A DNA stretch of 64,000 bases from Burkholderia diffusa (GCF_902499115.1 NZ_CABVPN010000037.1:4061-68060); one strand, 5' to 3'. Shown: positions 18,038 to 27,873, counted from the stretch's first letter. Translations and numbers: made by a program. Notes: generated from the letters alone by a model not told the origin.

Positions 18038-18082
18038 CCCGTTTCCCGGCGCATGGCGTCGATTCGCGCCGCCGCACCGCAC

Positions 18083-20548
18083 CTACCGCTTCTTGGCCTT
18101 CGCGGCCTTCGCCGTATCCGCGAGGATCTTCTCGACCCGCTCCACATAGGTCTCGGTGCCGAACCGGCGCACCGCGGTCGCCCGCCCGCTCGCGACGAGC
18201 CGCTCGCGCAGCGCGGCGTCGTGCCGCAGCCTGCCCAGCGCATCGGCCAGCGCGGCCGCATTGCCCGGCTCGCACAGCAGCCCGTTTTCGCCGTCCTCGA
18301 TGATCTCGACGACTCCGCCCGCGCGGGCCGCAACCACCGGCCGCCGTGCGAGCATGCCCTCGACGATCACGCGCCCGAACGGCTCCGGCGTGATCGACGT
18401 ATGCGCGACCACGTCGACCGCCTTCATGCACGCGGCCACGTCGCGCTGGAAGCCGAGGAAGTGCACGCGATCGTCCATCCCGTGACGCGCGACGATCTCG
18501 TGCAGCTGCGCCGCATATTCGTCCTCGCCGAACAGCGGCGCGCCGACCAGCACCACGTGCATCTCGGGATGACGAGCCGCGGCCTCCAGCAGCAGGTGCT
18601 GCCCCTTCCAGTGCGCGAGGCGGCTGAACGAGCCGACCAGCCATGCGTGCTCCGGCAACCCGAAGCGCGCGCGCAGCGCGGCCTGGCTGGTCGTGTCCAG
18701 CGCGTCGAACGGTTCGGCCGAAATGCCGTTGAACACGACGTCGACGTGCTGCGGCGTGAAGCCCGTCAGCGCACGGAATGCCTGCGCGGACGCGTCGGAG
18801 TTCGCGATCACGCGCGTGACGCCGAACCGCGCGCAGTACTTGATCGCCATCAGCTGCTTGCTGCCGAAATGGTCGCCGCTGACGATGTCGCGCAGGTGCC
18901 AGACCACCGGCTTGCGCGCGAGCCGCCCGGCCAGCGCCGCGACCACCATCGCGCGCTGCGTGTTCGCGTAGATCACCTCGGCCCGGCGTGCGCGCCGTGC
19001 GACGTCCCGCACGAGCGCGAAAAGCTGCTTCAACGCGCCGGCCGACACGCCGCCCTGCTTGCGTACCCCGGCGAGCGCGCCCTGGTCGAGCACGTCGACG
19101 CGCGCGCCGATCTCGTCGAGCGCCGCGCGGAACGGGCCGTCGTCGAACAGCACCACGTCGGCGTTCGCGCGCATGTGCTTCATGATCTCCAGCAGCGACA
19201 GCTCCGCGCCGCCGAGCACACCGCTCTGGTCCAGCACGAGCGTCGCCGGGCCGCGCGCGGGCGGCATCGGCGCGACGGCCGTGCCGCGCTGCGCGGTCGA
19301 GCCGGGCAGCGCCGCCTCCACGTAGTCGAGAAAGCGCCGCCGGAACGTGTCGGCGGAGAAGCGCTCCGCATTCGCGCGGCACGCGTGCGGCGTGAAGCGC
19401 TGCGGCGCGCGTTCGAAATCGTCGACCGCCGCGACGATCGCGTGCGGCGTCTGTTCGTCGAAGAACAGCCCGGTCGGATTCGCGTGCGAGCACGGTTCGA
19501 GCACCGTCTCGAGCGCACCGCCCTTGCCGTATGCGATCACGGGGGTGCCGCATGCCTGCGCCTCGACCACCGAGATCCCGAAATCTTCCTCGGCCGCGAA
19601 CACGAACGCCTTCGCGCGCCGCATCCGGTCGTGCAGCACCGCGAACGGCTGATAGCCCATGATCTCGACGTTCGGGCCGGCCTTCGCGCGGATCTTCTGC
19701 ATCTCGGGGCCGTCGCCGATCACCACGAGCTTGCGCTCCGGCGTGCGCGAGAACGCTTCGACGATCAGGTCGATCTTCTTGTACGGCACCATCCGCGACG
19801 CGGTCAGGTAGAAATCGTCCTTCGCCTCGTTCAGCGAGAAGCCGTCGACGTCGACCGGCGGGAAGATCACCGCCGCGTCGCGGTGATACACCTTGCGGAT
19901 GCGTCGCGCGATGAACGCGGAGTTCGCGACGAAGCCGTCCACCGCATTCGCGGTGCGCGTGTCCCAGTTGCGGATGTAATGCAGGATCATCCGCGCGAGC
20001 AGCGACTTCGGCCCGTGCGTGAGGTTCGACTGTTCCAGATACTGGTGCTGCAAGTCCCACGCGTAGCGGATCGGCGAATGCACGTAGCTGATGTGCATCT
20101 GGTCCGGCCCGGTCAGCACGCCTTTCGCGACCGCATGGCTGCTGGAGATCACGAGATCGTAGTCCGACACGTCGAGCTGCTCGATCGCGAGCGGCATGAG
20201 CGGCAGGTAGCTGCGGTACTTGGTGCGCGCGAACGGCAGTTTCTGGATGAACGAGGTCGTCACCCGCTTGCCGCGCACGAACGCGCGATCGTCGAGAAAA
20301 TCGACGAGGCTGAACAGGTCCGCGTCCGGAAAGCACGCGACGATCTGTTCGAGCACGCGCTCGGCGCCGGCGTACGTGACGAGCCAGTCGTGGACGATCG
20401 CCACGCGCAGCGGGCGCGACGCATCGCGTGCGCCCGCCTGTGCGGCCGGTTCGGCCCGGCGCAGCGCGGCGGTGTCGCCGGCTTCGGCCACGGCGGCACC
20501 GGCCGTGGCGAGGTTCAGGATGGCGTGTTCCGCCAGATCGCGATTCAT
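18083..20548 (-). CDS. bceR: Two-domain glycosyltransferase (GT4-GT4 fusion), BceR-like
   Basis: One 821-residue polypeptide contains two complete GT-B (family 4) glycosyltransferases. The first (about residues 45-410) starts VAIVHDWLVTYAGAERVLEQ and has the catalytic EEDFGISVVE (E-x7-E). The second (about 435-815) starts LVLDQSGVLGGAELSLLE and has PEPFGRVIVEGM. Two consecutive sugar transfers in the repeat unit are likely. The start at 20548 overlaps the flippase stop as ATGA, so the two are translationally coupled. BceR of the bce-II cluster is known as a bifunctional glycosyltransferase; the sugar specificity cannot be read here. Confidence 0.88.
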   Translation of the reverse strand: MNRDLAEHAILNLATAGAAVAEAGDTAALRRAEPAAQAGARDASRPLRVAIVHDWLVTYAGAERVLEQIVACFPDADLFSLVDFLDDRAFVRGKRVTTSFIQKLPFARTKYRSYLPLMPLAIEQLDVSDYDLVISSSHAVAKGVLTGPDQMHISYVHSPIRYAWDLQHQYLEQSNLTHGPKSLLARMILHYIRNWDTRTANAVDGFVANSAFIARRIRKVYHRDAAVIFPPVDVDGFSLNEAKDDFYLTASRMVPYKKIDLIVEAFSRTPERKLVVIGDGPEMQKIRAKAGPNVEIMGYQPFAVLHDRMRRAKAFVFAAEEDFGISVVEAQACGTPVIAYGKGGALETVLEPCSHANPTGLFFDEQTPHAIVAAVDDFERAPQRFTPHACRANAERFSADTFRRRFLDYVEAALPGSTAQRGTAVAPMPPARGPATLVLDQSGVLGGAELSLLEIMKHMRANADVVLFDDGPFRAALDEIGARVDVLDQGALAGVRKQGGVSAGALKQLFALVRDVARRARRAEVIYANTQRAMVVAALAGRLARKPVVWHLRDIVSGDHFGSKQLMAIKYCARFGVTRVIANSDASAQAFRALTGFTPQHVDVVFNGISAEPFDALDTTSQAALRARFGLPEHAWLVGSFSRLAHWKGQHLLLEAAARHPEMHVVLVGAPLFGEDEYAAQLHEIVARHGMDDRVHFLGFQRDVAACMKAVDVVAHTSITPEPFGRVIVEGMLARRPVVAARAGGVVEIIEDGENGLLCEPGNAAALADALGRLRHDAALRERLVASGRATAVRRFGTETYVERVEKILADTAKAAKAKKR

Positions 20549-22011
20549 ACGGTTTTCCTCGCATTGAGACGGACGAACAGGTCGCGCACCAGCGCGCGCA
20601 GGGCCGGCGTCATCGTGAACGACCATGCAAGGTTCAGCACCAGCACGACCGCGCAGAGGCCGATCGACTCGCCGAGCCCCGACCACGCTTGCGCGAGAAA
20701 CAGGCTCGCGAGCAGGAAGGCGAGATGCGCGAGCATGTCGAGCACGATCGCGCGCATCCGGATCGCCGACAGGTAAAGCAGCACACCGTAATCGACCAGC
20801 GCGCGGGTCGCGACGACCACCGCCGCGCCGATCAGCCCGAAGTGATGAATGCCGAACCACAGGCCGCCGACGAAGAACGGCATCTCGACGAGCCCGGCGA
20901 ACGCCGCCCGGGCCGGATTGACCTGCGACTGGATCAGGATCCGCGTGACGCTCGCCTGGCCGACGAGCCATACGCTGATCACCAGCACGCGCCCGACGGG
21001 CGCCGAATGCGCGGCGAGATCGGCGCCGACCCACAACGTGAGGAACGGCGCGAGCGCGAAGATCGCGATGATGCCGACCGGCGTGAACACGCCGTTCAGG
21101 AATTCGAGCGACTGGCGCGCGAGCGTGTCGGCATGCTCGCGGCCGACCGCCGACAGGCGCGGAAACAGCGTGCGCACCAGCGCGTTCGGCAGCATGTTCA
21201 GCCGCGTGACGAGGTTCTGCGGGACGGTGTAATAGGTGACGAACTTCGCGCCCATGCCGGCGCCGAGCATCACGCGATCGAGCGTGTCGGCGATCATGCT
21301 CGTCGTGCTCGCGATCAGCATCCAGCCGCCGAAGTTGAACAGCCCTTTCGCGGTGCCCCACTGCGGCGGATCGATGCGCCGGATCCCGAGCACCTTGATG
21401 CTTGCGTGACCGAGCATCACCGCCGCGATCAGCCGCGCGACGACGGCCGCGGCCAGCACCGTCTGCAGGTTCGGCGCGATCCACCATGCGGCGCCGAGCG
21501 GCAGCAACTGGAACAGGAACGTGCCGATCGTCTGGTTCGTGTTGAACACGCCGAACCGTTCGGCACCGTTGATCGCGCCGGCGAACACCCACGACACGTT
21601 CGCGAGCGGAATCGCGAGCGCGAGCCACGGCAACGCGAGATACACCTCGTGCTGCATCGCCGCCGACACCTTCGTGAAATACGCGGTGTAGACGAACGCG
21701 CCGAAATAGATCAGCAGGCCGCCAACGATGCCGGTGCCGAGGTTCAGCCAGAACGCGCTCCAGAAGACCCGCGCGCTTTCGTCCGCGTTGCCGCTCGCGA
21801 GCGCCTTCGAGATGTGGTTCTGCGCGGCCATGCTCATCCCGAGATCGAGGATCCCGAAATAGCCGATCAGCGTCCACACGAGGCTGACGACGCCGTAGCG
21901 TTCGACGCCCAGTGCGTGGATATACGCGGGCACCGTCACCAGCGACACGAAGGTCGGCAGGATCAGCCCGATGAAGTTGATCGAAACGTTCTTGAGTATG
22001 CCTTTGTCCAT
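20545..22011 (-). CDS. bceQ: Wzx-type lipid-linked oligosaccharide flippase, BceQ-like
   Basis: This 488-residue protein has 12 or more predicted hydrophobic helices and the N-terminal layout of polysaccharide flippases: NVSINFIGLILPTFVSLVTV at residues 6-25. It should move the undecaprenyl-linked repeat unit across the inner membrane before polymerisation. It lies between the beta-propeller-like protein and the double glycosyltransferase, with 43 bases to the former and an overlap with the latter. The symbol is by cluster position. Confidence 0.87.
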   Translation of the reverse strand: MDKGILKNVSINFIGLILPTFVSLVTVPAYIHALGVERYGVVSLVWTLIGYFGILDLGMSMAAQNHISKALASGNADESARVFWSAFWLNLGTGIVGGLLIYFGAFVYTAYFTKVSAAMQHEVYLALPWLALAIPLANVSWVFAGAINGAERFGVFNTNQTIGTFLFQLLPLGAAWWIAPNLQTVLAAAVVARLIAAVMLGHASIKVLGIRRIDPPQWGTAKGLFNFGGWMLIASTTSMIADTLDRVMLGAGMGAKFVTYYTVPQNLVTRLNMLPNALVRTLFPRLSAVGREHADTLARQSLEFLNGVFTPVGIIAIFALAPFLTLWVGADLAAHSAPVGRVLVISVWLVGQASVTRILIQSQVNPARAAFAGLVEMPFFVGGLWFGIHHFGLIGAAVVVATRALVDYGVLLYLSAIRMRAIVLDMLAHLAFLLASLFLAQAWSGLGESIGLCAVVLVLNLAWSFTMTPALRALVRDLFVRLNARKTV

Positions 22012-22054
22012 GCTTCTGCCTTGTGTGACGCCAACGACGACGGCGCGCCGCCCG

Positions 22055-24271
22055 TCACGGTTTCCAGCGATACATCAGCACCTTGCCGCGCGCGTCTTCC
22101 TCGACGAACACCAGGTATTCGCCGTTCTCGCGCCGGAACGCGCTGATGCCGAACGGCACGTCGACCCAGCCCGACGCCTTGCCGACCTCCGCGCCCGGGC
22201 TCATCACGCCGACTTCCTTGCCGGTTTCCTTGTCGTACACGTGGATCTTGCCGACCGGCTCCACCGTGAAGATGTAGCGGCCCTCGATCGTGATGCCGAT
22301 CAGGTCGAGGATCGGCTTCGCGTCGAGCTGCCACGGCAGCGCGACCGTGTAGCGCACCACCGGCGAGCCGGTCGACCACTTGTCGAAGCGCACCAGCACG
22401 CGGCCGACTTCCTTGTTGATGCCCGGCTGCGGCGGCGCGTCGGCCGTGTAGCCCGTCACGTACAGCGTGTCCGTCTGCGGCTCGTAGATCGCGCGGCGCA
22501 GCTGCGTGAACGGCTGCGGCATCGGATAGGTCGTGACCTTGTCGTACGAGTAGATCGGGTTGCCGGCCTTGTCGATGCCGCCGTAACTGAAGCGGTGTAT
22601 GCCGCGCACGTCGCTCGTGCGCCAGATGTCGCCCTTCGTGTCGACCCACCAGCCCCAGCCGCCCGCCTTCGCCTTGCCCGTCGTGTTGGTCGTGAACTCG
22701 TCCTCGTCGAGCCGGCCGTTGCCGTTCGCGTCGCGCCAGATCCAGTCGCCACCCGGCGGCTTGTTCGGCACCTTGTCGACCGGCCGCGCGCGGCCCGCGA
22801 TCAGGCCCGACGGAATCGCCACCTCGCCGTCGCGCTTCGCATCGAAGCGGTAGATCTTCAGGTGATCGGCGTACATGTCGGTCAGGTACAGGAACGTGCG
22901 GCCGTCGACGCGCCGCGCCATCGGCATGCCCGGATACTGGTCCGTGTGGAACACGGGGTCGTCCGGATACTTGAAGCGGTTCGACAGGAATCCGACATAT
23001 TTCCAGTCCTGGCCCGGCGGCTTCGACAGGTCGAGCTCGAAGCGCTTGTTGCCCGTATACATGCTGTTCGGCCGCGCGGGGTCGAGCCACGCGCCGTCGA
23101 CGAACAGCAGCCCCTGCACCTGCCAGCGGAGCTTGCCGTCCGGCGTGTAGCTTTCCAGCACCGCGCCCAGCCCAGCCCCGATCGTGTCGTGGCGCGGCCC
23201 GATCCCGTTCATCGACACATAGATGTTGCCGGCGCGATCGACGCCCACGCCCGTCAGCCCGTTGAAGCGCTGCGGCCCCGGACGGCCAGGCACCGGGCCC
23301 GCGAAGATTCCGCCGCGCTCGCCGAGCGTGCCCGACGGCGCATAGCCCTTGCCGCCTTTCGAGAAAATCAGGATCTGCTGGCGCGGCCCGTTGTCCGCGA
23401 CGAGCACGCGCCCTTTCGCGTCGACCGCCACGTCCACCGCATCGGTACCTTCCGGCAGCGGCGGCGCGTCATCGAGCTTGCGGCCGTCCGCGCGCACGTG
23501 CACGAGATGCGCGGGCCCGCCGATCGTATCGGTGAGCAGCCACAACGTGCCGTCGCCGGCGAGCGCGATGCGGCCCGGCTCGTGCGCACTCCACGTGGCC
23601 TTCTTCTGCATCGTCTCGGCGTCGTACACGTCCACCGCGTCGTGCGACGGATTCGTCGCGAACAGCGTCTTGTCGTCGGCCGCGAGGCCGCCGACTTCCG
23701 CCTTCGCCTCGCCCACTTCCGACCGGGCCGGGGCCGGCACCTCGTTGACCATCATGAAGCTGGCGGCCATCCGCGCGCGACCGGCATCGGCACGTCCGCC
23801 AGGCGCGACCTGCGGCGCCGCGCGGAACGGCGCCGGCTGCTTCATGTCGCCGATCGTGCGGCGCGAAATGCCGAACCACTGCTTGCCCTTGCCCGGCCAG
23901 ATGCCGGGCGACTGCAGATGGCCGCGCTCGTTGCCCACGCCGATCGCGACGTACGCATACTTGCCGTTCACCGCGACCGCGTTGCCGCCGAGGTTGCCCC
24001 AGCCGTGCGTGCCGCCGGCGAAGCCGAGCATCTTCCCGTCCTGGTAGACGCTCGCCTCGGCGCCGCTCTCGTCCCACGGCGCGTTCGTATACACCTTGCC
24101 GTCGGGTGTCACCGCGATCGCGCGAATGTCGATCTGCGTCCAGCTGCCGTCGCCATAGCCGAACGTGTTGCCGATCCACGACGTAGTCGCGGGCAACACG
24201 GTTTCAGCCGGAGCGGCGCTCGCGGACAGCGCCGCGCATACCGTCATGCCAACCAGAATCAGACGTCGCAA
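22055..24271 (-). CDS. bceP: Secreted NHL/beta-propeller-like protein, BceP-like
   Basis: This is about 738 residues. The best start is TTG 24271, 6 bases after GGAGAG, which gives a signal peptide (LRRLILVGMTVCAALSASAAPA). An ATG 8 codons later is the alternative. The mature part holds repeated segments of the form IRAIAVTPDGKVYTN, LTGVGVDRAGNIYVS and VDVAVDAKGRVLVADNG, typical of NHL/SMP-30-like beta-propellers. An EF-hand-like acidic loop DANGNGRLDEDE near residue 545 suggests calcium binding. Its job in the cluster is not known: carbohydrate binding, lyase/hydrolase or assembly roles are all possible. The symbol is by position only. Confidence 0.7.
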   Translation of the reverse strand: MRRLILVGMTVCAALSASAAPAETVLPATTSWIGNTFGYGDGSWTQIDIRAIAVTPDGKVYTNAPWDESGAEASVYQDGKMLGFAGGTHGWGNLGGNAVAVNGKYAYVAIGVGNERGHLQSPGIWPGKGKQWFGISRRTIGDMKQPAPFRAAPQVAPGGRADAGRARMAASFMMVNEVPAPARSEVGEAKAEVGGLAADDKTLFATNPSHDAVDVYDAETMQKKATWSAHEPGRIALAGDGTLWLLTDTIGGPAHLVHVRADGRKLDDAPPLPEGTDAVDVAVDAKGRVLVADNGPRQQILIFSKGGKGYAPSGTLGERGGIFAGPVPGRPGPQRFNGLTGVGVDRAGNIYVSMNGIGPRHDTIGAGLGAVLESYTPDGKLRWQVQGLLFVDGAWLDPARPNSMYTGNKRFELDLSKPPGQDWKYVGFLSNRFKYPDDPVFHTDQYPGMPMARRVDGRTFLYLTDMYADHLKIYRFDAKRDGEVAIPSGLIAGRARPVDKVPNKPPGGDWIWRDANGNGRLDEDEFTTNTTGKAKAGGWGWWVDTKGDIWRTSDVRGIHRFSYGGIDKAGNPIYSYDKVTTYPMPQPFTQLRRAIYEPQTDTLYVTGYTADAPPQPGINKEVGRVLVRFDKWSTGSPVVRYTVALPWQLDAKPILDLIGITIEGRYIFTVEPVGKIHVYDKETGKEVGVMSPGAEVGKASGWVDVPFGISAFRRENGEYLVFVEEDARGKVLMYRWKP

Positions 24272-24739
24272 TGCGCTCTCCAGACTCGATACGGAAGCGA
24301 CCGGCGCCGCGGCATGCTGCCTGCCCTGATGCCCTGTCGCTAAATAGGTTTCAAACGTCGCGATGCAGGTTACAAGCAAAAATAATCACAAGAAATTTGG
24401 AAATATTTGGGGATGTTTCGAGCTGAAATATCGAGCCGGAACAACGAGAAATTGGCCCGGCAAAGCGGAAATATCGACCGCCTTTCACGCGGCGATCCGT
24501 AGAAAATGCCGCTCCGGCCCGCGCGCCGGGGCGCGTAGCCTGCAAACCTTTCATGTCGCGATTGAAACAACCGGCATTCGAATGTTTTCAGCCGGATAAA
24601 TGACATGCGTTTTTTTGCCGATTTCTTTTCCCTAGAATCGATTTCGATTCAATATTTCATTTAAACGCATGCATTACGTTCACGCATCGGATGCGCGGCG
24701 CGCCGCGGCATCGGCCGCGCGTCGCGAAGGAGCGGCGCG
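24272..24739. other. Divergent AT-rich promoter region of the two bce-II transcripts
   Basis: This is 468 bases of non-coding DNA between bceP (left) and bceO (right), markedly AT-rich for this genome (for example AAATATTTGG near 24402 and CAATATTTCATTTAAA near 24650). It contains AATATCGA at 24427-24434 and 24470-24477. It should hold both divergent promoters and the regulatory sites for the cluster. Open frames here are short and lack domains. Confidence 0.55.
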
Positions 24740-25804
24740 ATGACGGGCATTTCGCGCACCACCGACCTCGCCCCGCCGCAACACGGCCGCATCGTGCAGC
24801 TCGACGGGCTGCGCGCGATCGCCGTCGGCGCCGTGTTCCTCCAGCACGCGCTGAAGGCGCCGCTATGGATGGGCGTCGACCTGTTCTTCGTGCTGAGCGG
24901 CCTGCTGATCACCGGCATCCTGCTCGATCGAAAGGCGCGCGGACAGTCGTACTTCAGCCACTTCTACGCGCGCCGCGTGCGCCGGATCCTGCCGCCGTAC
25001 GTGCTGCTGCTGATCGTGTCGACGCTGCTGTTCGGCGCGAGCTGGCTGCCGCACTGGCCGTGGTTCGCGTTCTTCTCGACCAACATCGGACTGTCGCTCG
25101 GCAGCATCGGCCACGACAGCCTGAACGTGCTGTGGTCGCTCGCCGTCGAGGAGCAGTTCTACATCTTCTGGCCGTTCGTCGTGCTGTGGTGTTCGGAGCG
25201 AGCGCTGCTGTGGATCGCCGCCGCGCTGATCGTCGCGGCGCCCGTGCTGCGCGCGATCGCGACGCCGTGGTTCGATTCGTTCTGGCCGATTTACTACCTG
25301 ACGCCGTTCCGCATGGACCTGCTCGCCGCCGGTGCGCTGCTCGCGATCGTGCTGCGCCGCGACCGGCGCGCGCTGGAGCCGTTCTATCCGCTCGCGATCG
25401 TCGGCGCGCTCGTGTCGCTCGCGATCCTCGGCTGGCTGCACCTGTCGTTCCCGCGTTTCCGCGCGGCGAACACGCCGCTGTCGAACGCCGCGCTCTACAG
25501 CATCTCGCTGCTGCTGTGCACGTCGATCGTCGTGATCGCGCTGCGCGGACGCGGCCTCGTGCAGCGCGTGCTGACGAACCCGCTGCTCGTGTACGTCGGC
25601 ACCGTCAGCTACACCGTCTACCTGATTCACCTGAGCGTGCTGTACGCGCTGTGGCCGTTGCACCTGAACCGCTTCGTCACGGCCGCGCTCGCCCTCGCCA
25701 TCACGCTCGCGTACGCCACCGTGAGCTGGTACGGCTTCGAGCGGCGCCTGACGCGCGGCCCCGCACGCGCCACGGTGCCCGCCACCGTGCGCACGACAGC
25801 CTGA
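24740..25804 (+). CDS. bceO: Membrane acyltransferase (acyltransferase-3 family), BceO-like
   Basis: This 354-residue membrane protein has the acyltransferase-3 signature QLDGLRAIAVGAVFLQH (residues 18-34), WMGVDLFFVLSGLLITG, and NVLWSLAVEEQFYIFWP. It is the third acetylase of this cluster, consistent with a heavily O-acetylated product. A GAAGGAG ribosome-binding site precedes ATG 24740. It heads the bceO-bceN-bceM transcript, with 35 bases to gmd. The symbol is by cluster position. Confidence 0.84.
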   Translation: MTGISRTTDLAPPQHGRIVQLDGLRAIAVGAVFLQHALKAPLWMGVDLFFVLSGLLITGILLDRKARGQSYFSHFYARRVRRILPPYVLLLIVSTLLFGASWLPHWPWFAFFSTNIGLSLGSIGHDSLNVLWSLAVEEQFYIFWPFVVLWCSERALLWIAAALIVAAPVLRAIATPWFDSFWPIYYLTPFRMDLLAAGALLAIVLRRDRRALEPFYPLAIVGALVSLAILGWLHLSFPRFRAANTPLSNAALYSISLLLCTSIVVIALRGRGLVQRVLTNPLLVYVGTVSYTVYLIHLSVLYALWPLHLNRFVTAALALAITLAYATVSWYGFERRLTRGPARATVPATVRTTA

Positions 25805-25839
25805 CTTTCTCAATCCATCGATTCGACCAGGACATTGCC

Positions 25840-26886
25840 ATGAGCCAAACTCGCAAGAAGGCCATCATCACGGGGATCACCGGGCAGGACGGCGCCTACC
25901 TGACCAAGCTGCTGCTCGACAAGGGCTACGAAGTCACGGGCACCTACCGCCGCACCAGCTCGGTGAACTTCTGGCGTATCGCCGAGCTCGGCGTCGATAC
26001 GCACCCGAACCTGTCGCTCGTCGAGCACGACCTGACGGATGCCGGCTCGAGCCTGCGGCTGCTCGAACGCACGCAGCCCGACGAGCTGTACAACCTGGCC
26101 GCGCAGAGCTTCGTCGGCGTGTCGTTCGATCAGCCGGCGACGACCGCCGAGGTCACCGGCATCGGCCCGCTGAACCTGCTCGAGGCGATCCGCGTGGTCA
26201 GCCCGAAGACGCGCTTCTACCAGGCATCGACGTCCGAGATGTTCGGCAAGGTGCAGGCCATTCCGCAAACGGAAACGACCGCGTTCTACCCGCGCAGCCC
26301 GTACGGCGTCGCGAAGCTGTACGCGCACTGGATGACCGTGAACTACCGCGAGTCCTACGACCTGTTCGGCTGCAGCGGCATCCTGTTCAACCACGAATCG
26401 CCGCTGCGCGGCCGCGAGTTCGTCACGCGCAAGATCACCGACACCGTCGCGAAGATCAAGCTCGGCAAGGCGACCAAACTCGAGCTCGGCAACCTCGACG
26501 CCAAGCGCGACTGGGGCTTCGCGCTCGAATACGTCGAAGGGATGTGGCGAATGCTGCAGGTCGACGAGCCCGACACCTACGTGCTCGCGACCAACCGCAC
26601 CGAGACAGTCCGCGACTTCGTGCAGATGGCGTTCGCGGCGGCCGGCTACCAGATCGAATGGACCGGCAAGGGCGAACAGGAACGCGGCCTCGACGCGTCG
26701 AACGGCGACGTGCTCGTCGAAGTGAATCCGAAGTTCTACCGCCCTGCCGAAGTCGACCTGCTGATCGGCTGCGCGGACAAGGCCAAATCCAAGCTCGGCT
26801 GGGCGCCGGAAACGACGCTCGAGCAGCTTTGCCAGATGATGGTGGAAGCGGACCTGACGCGGAATCGTCACCATGACACGTACTGA
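25840..26886 (+). CDS. bceN: GDP-D-mannose 4,6-dehydratase, BceN/Gmd
   Basis: This enzyme converts GDP-D-mannose to GDP-4-keto-6-deoxy-D-mannose. The 348-residue extended-SDR protein has the NAD(P)-binding motif TGITGQDGAYL at residues 11-21, NLAAQSFVGVSFDQP, the catalytic YGVAKLYAHW, and NHESPLRGREFVTRKIT, all diagnostic of Gmd. ATG 25840 was chosen by homology; upstream in-frame codons belong to a shadow frame over bceO. It overlaps bceM by 14 bases. In cepacian producers this reaction supplies the rhamnose precursor. Confidence 0.95.
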   Translation: MSQTRKKAIITGITGQDGAYLTKLLLDKGYEVTGTYRRTSSVNFWRIAELGVDTHPNLSLVEHDLTDAGSSLRLLERTQPDELYNLAAQSFVGVSFDQPATTAEVTGIGPLNLLEAIRVVSPKTRFYQASTSEMFGKVQAIPQTETTAFYPRSPYGVAKLYAHWMTVNYRESYDLFGCSGILFNHESPLRGREFVTRKITDTVAKIKLGKATKLELGNLDAKRDWGFALEYVEGMWRMLQVDEPDTYVLATNRTETVRDFVQMAFAAAGYQIEWTGKGEQERGLDASNGDVLVEVNPKFYRPAEVDLLIGCADKAKSKLGWAPETTLEQLCQMMVEADLTRNRHHDTY

Positions 26887-27847
26887 TGCCGGACGCTCGT
26901 CGCGCCGCGCATTCGTCACGGGCCTGACGGGCTTCACCGGCCGCTACATGGCGCAGCAGCTCGAGGCGGCCGGCTACGACGTGTGGGGCACCGTTGCGCC
27001 CGGCGCGGCGCGGCCGGACGATCCGGCGTTCGCGAACTGCACGCTGCTGCCGGTCGACCTGCTCGACGCGCAGGCGATGCGCGCAGCGGCCACCGATGCG
27101 CGACCCGATGCGGTCGTGCATCTGGCTGCGCGCGCACACGTCGCGCAGGACGAGCCGTCGCAGACTTACGCGGTCAACATCGTCGGCACGCGCAACCTGC
27201 TGGCCGCGCTCGCGGGTCTCGATCGCCGTCCGTCGGCGGTGCTGCTCGCCAGCAGCGCGAACATCTATGGCAATTCGACGGCCGGCGTGCTCGACGAAAC
27301 CGTCTCACCCGCCCCCGCGAACGACTATGCTGTCAGCAAGCTCGCGATGGAATACGCGGCGAAGCTGTGGGCCGACCGCCTGCCAATCGTGATCGCGCGG
27401 CCGTTCAACTACACCGGCGTCGGCCAGGACGAGGCGTATCTGCTGCCGAAACTCGTGTCGCACTATGCGCACAATGCGCCGCGCATCTCGCTCGGCAATC
27501 TCGACGTGAGCCGCGATTTCTCCGACGTGCGCGACGTGACGACCGCCTATCTGAAGCTGCTCGAAACCGCGCCGGCCGGCGAGACGTTCAACGTCTGCTC
27601 GGAGCGCGCGTATTCGCTGAAGGAAGTGCTGGCGATGCTGTCGCGGATCGCCGGCTACGTGATCGACGTGACGATCGATCCACGTTTCGTCCGGCACAAC
27701 GAAGTGAAGCGCCTGAGCGGGTCGCGCGACAAGCTGCGGCGCGCGGTGGGCGAGCTTCCGGTGACGCCGCTCGACGACACGCTGCGCTGGATGATGGAAG
27801 CGATGCGTGACGAGCATCGGCCCGCGCAGGCCGGGCACGCCGGCTGA
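26873..27847 (+). CDS. bceM: GDP-6-deoxy-4-keto-D-mannose reductase-type epimerase/dehydratase, BceM-like
   Basis: This 324-residue extended SDR has TGLTGFTGRYM at residues 16-26 (NAD(P) binding) and YAVSK as the catalytic YxxxK. It is similar in layout to RMD, which reduces the Gmd product to GDP-D-rhamnose, and the overlap with gmd supports a sequential reaction. Other outcomes (GDP-fucose or GDP-talose synthesis) cannot be excluded. It is the last gene of the plus-strand transcript. The hairpin that follows has its T-tract on the opposite strand. Confidence 0.86.
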   Translation: MTRTDAGRSSRRAFVTGLTGFTGRYMAQQLEAAGYDVWGTVAPGAARPDDPAFANCTLLPVDLLDAQAMRAAATDARPDAVVHLAARAHVAQDEPSQTYAVNIVGTRNLLAALAGLDRRPSAVLLASSANIYGNSTAGVLDETVSPAPANDYAVSKLAMEYAAKLWADRLPIVIARPFNYTGVGQDEAYLLPKLVSHYAHNAPRISLGNLDVSRDFSDVRDVTTAYLKLLETAPAGETFNVCSERAYSLKEVLAMLSRIAGYVIDVTIDPRFVRHNEVKRLSGSRDKLRRAVGELPVTPLDDTLRWMMEAMRDEHRPAQAGHAG

Positions 27848-27873
27848 TTGCGTCAACGCGCGCGGCGCCGGCC

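Noticed and set aside
20545..21877. N-terminal extension of the double glycosyltransferase through the flippase gene
   Set aside because: The extension is a shadow frame; homology begins near 20548 where ATGA overlap gives a natural start.
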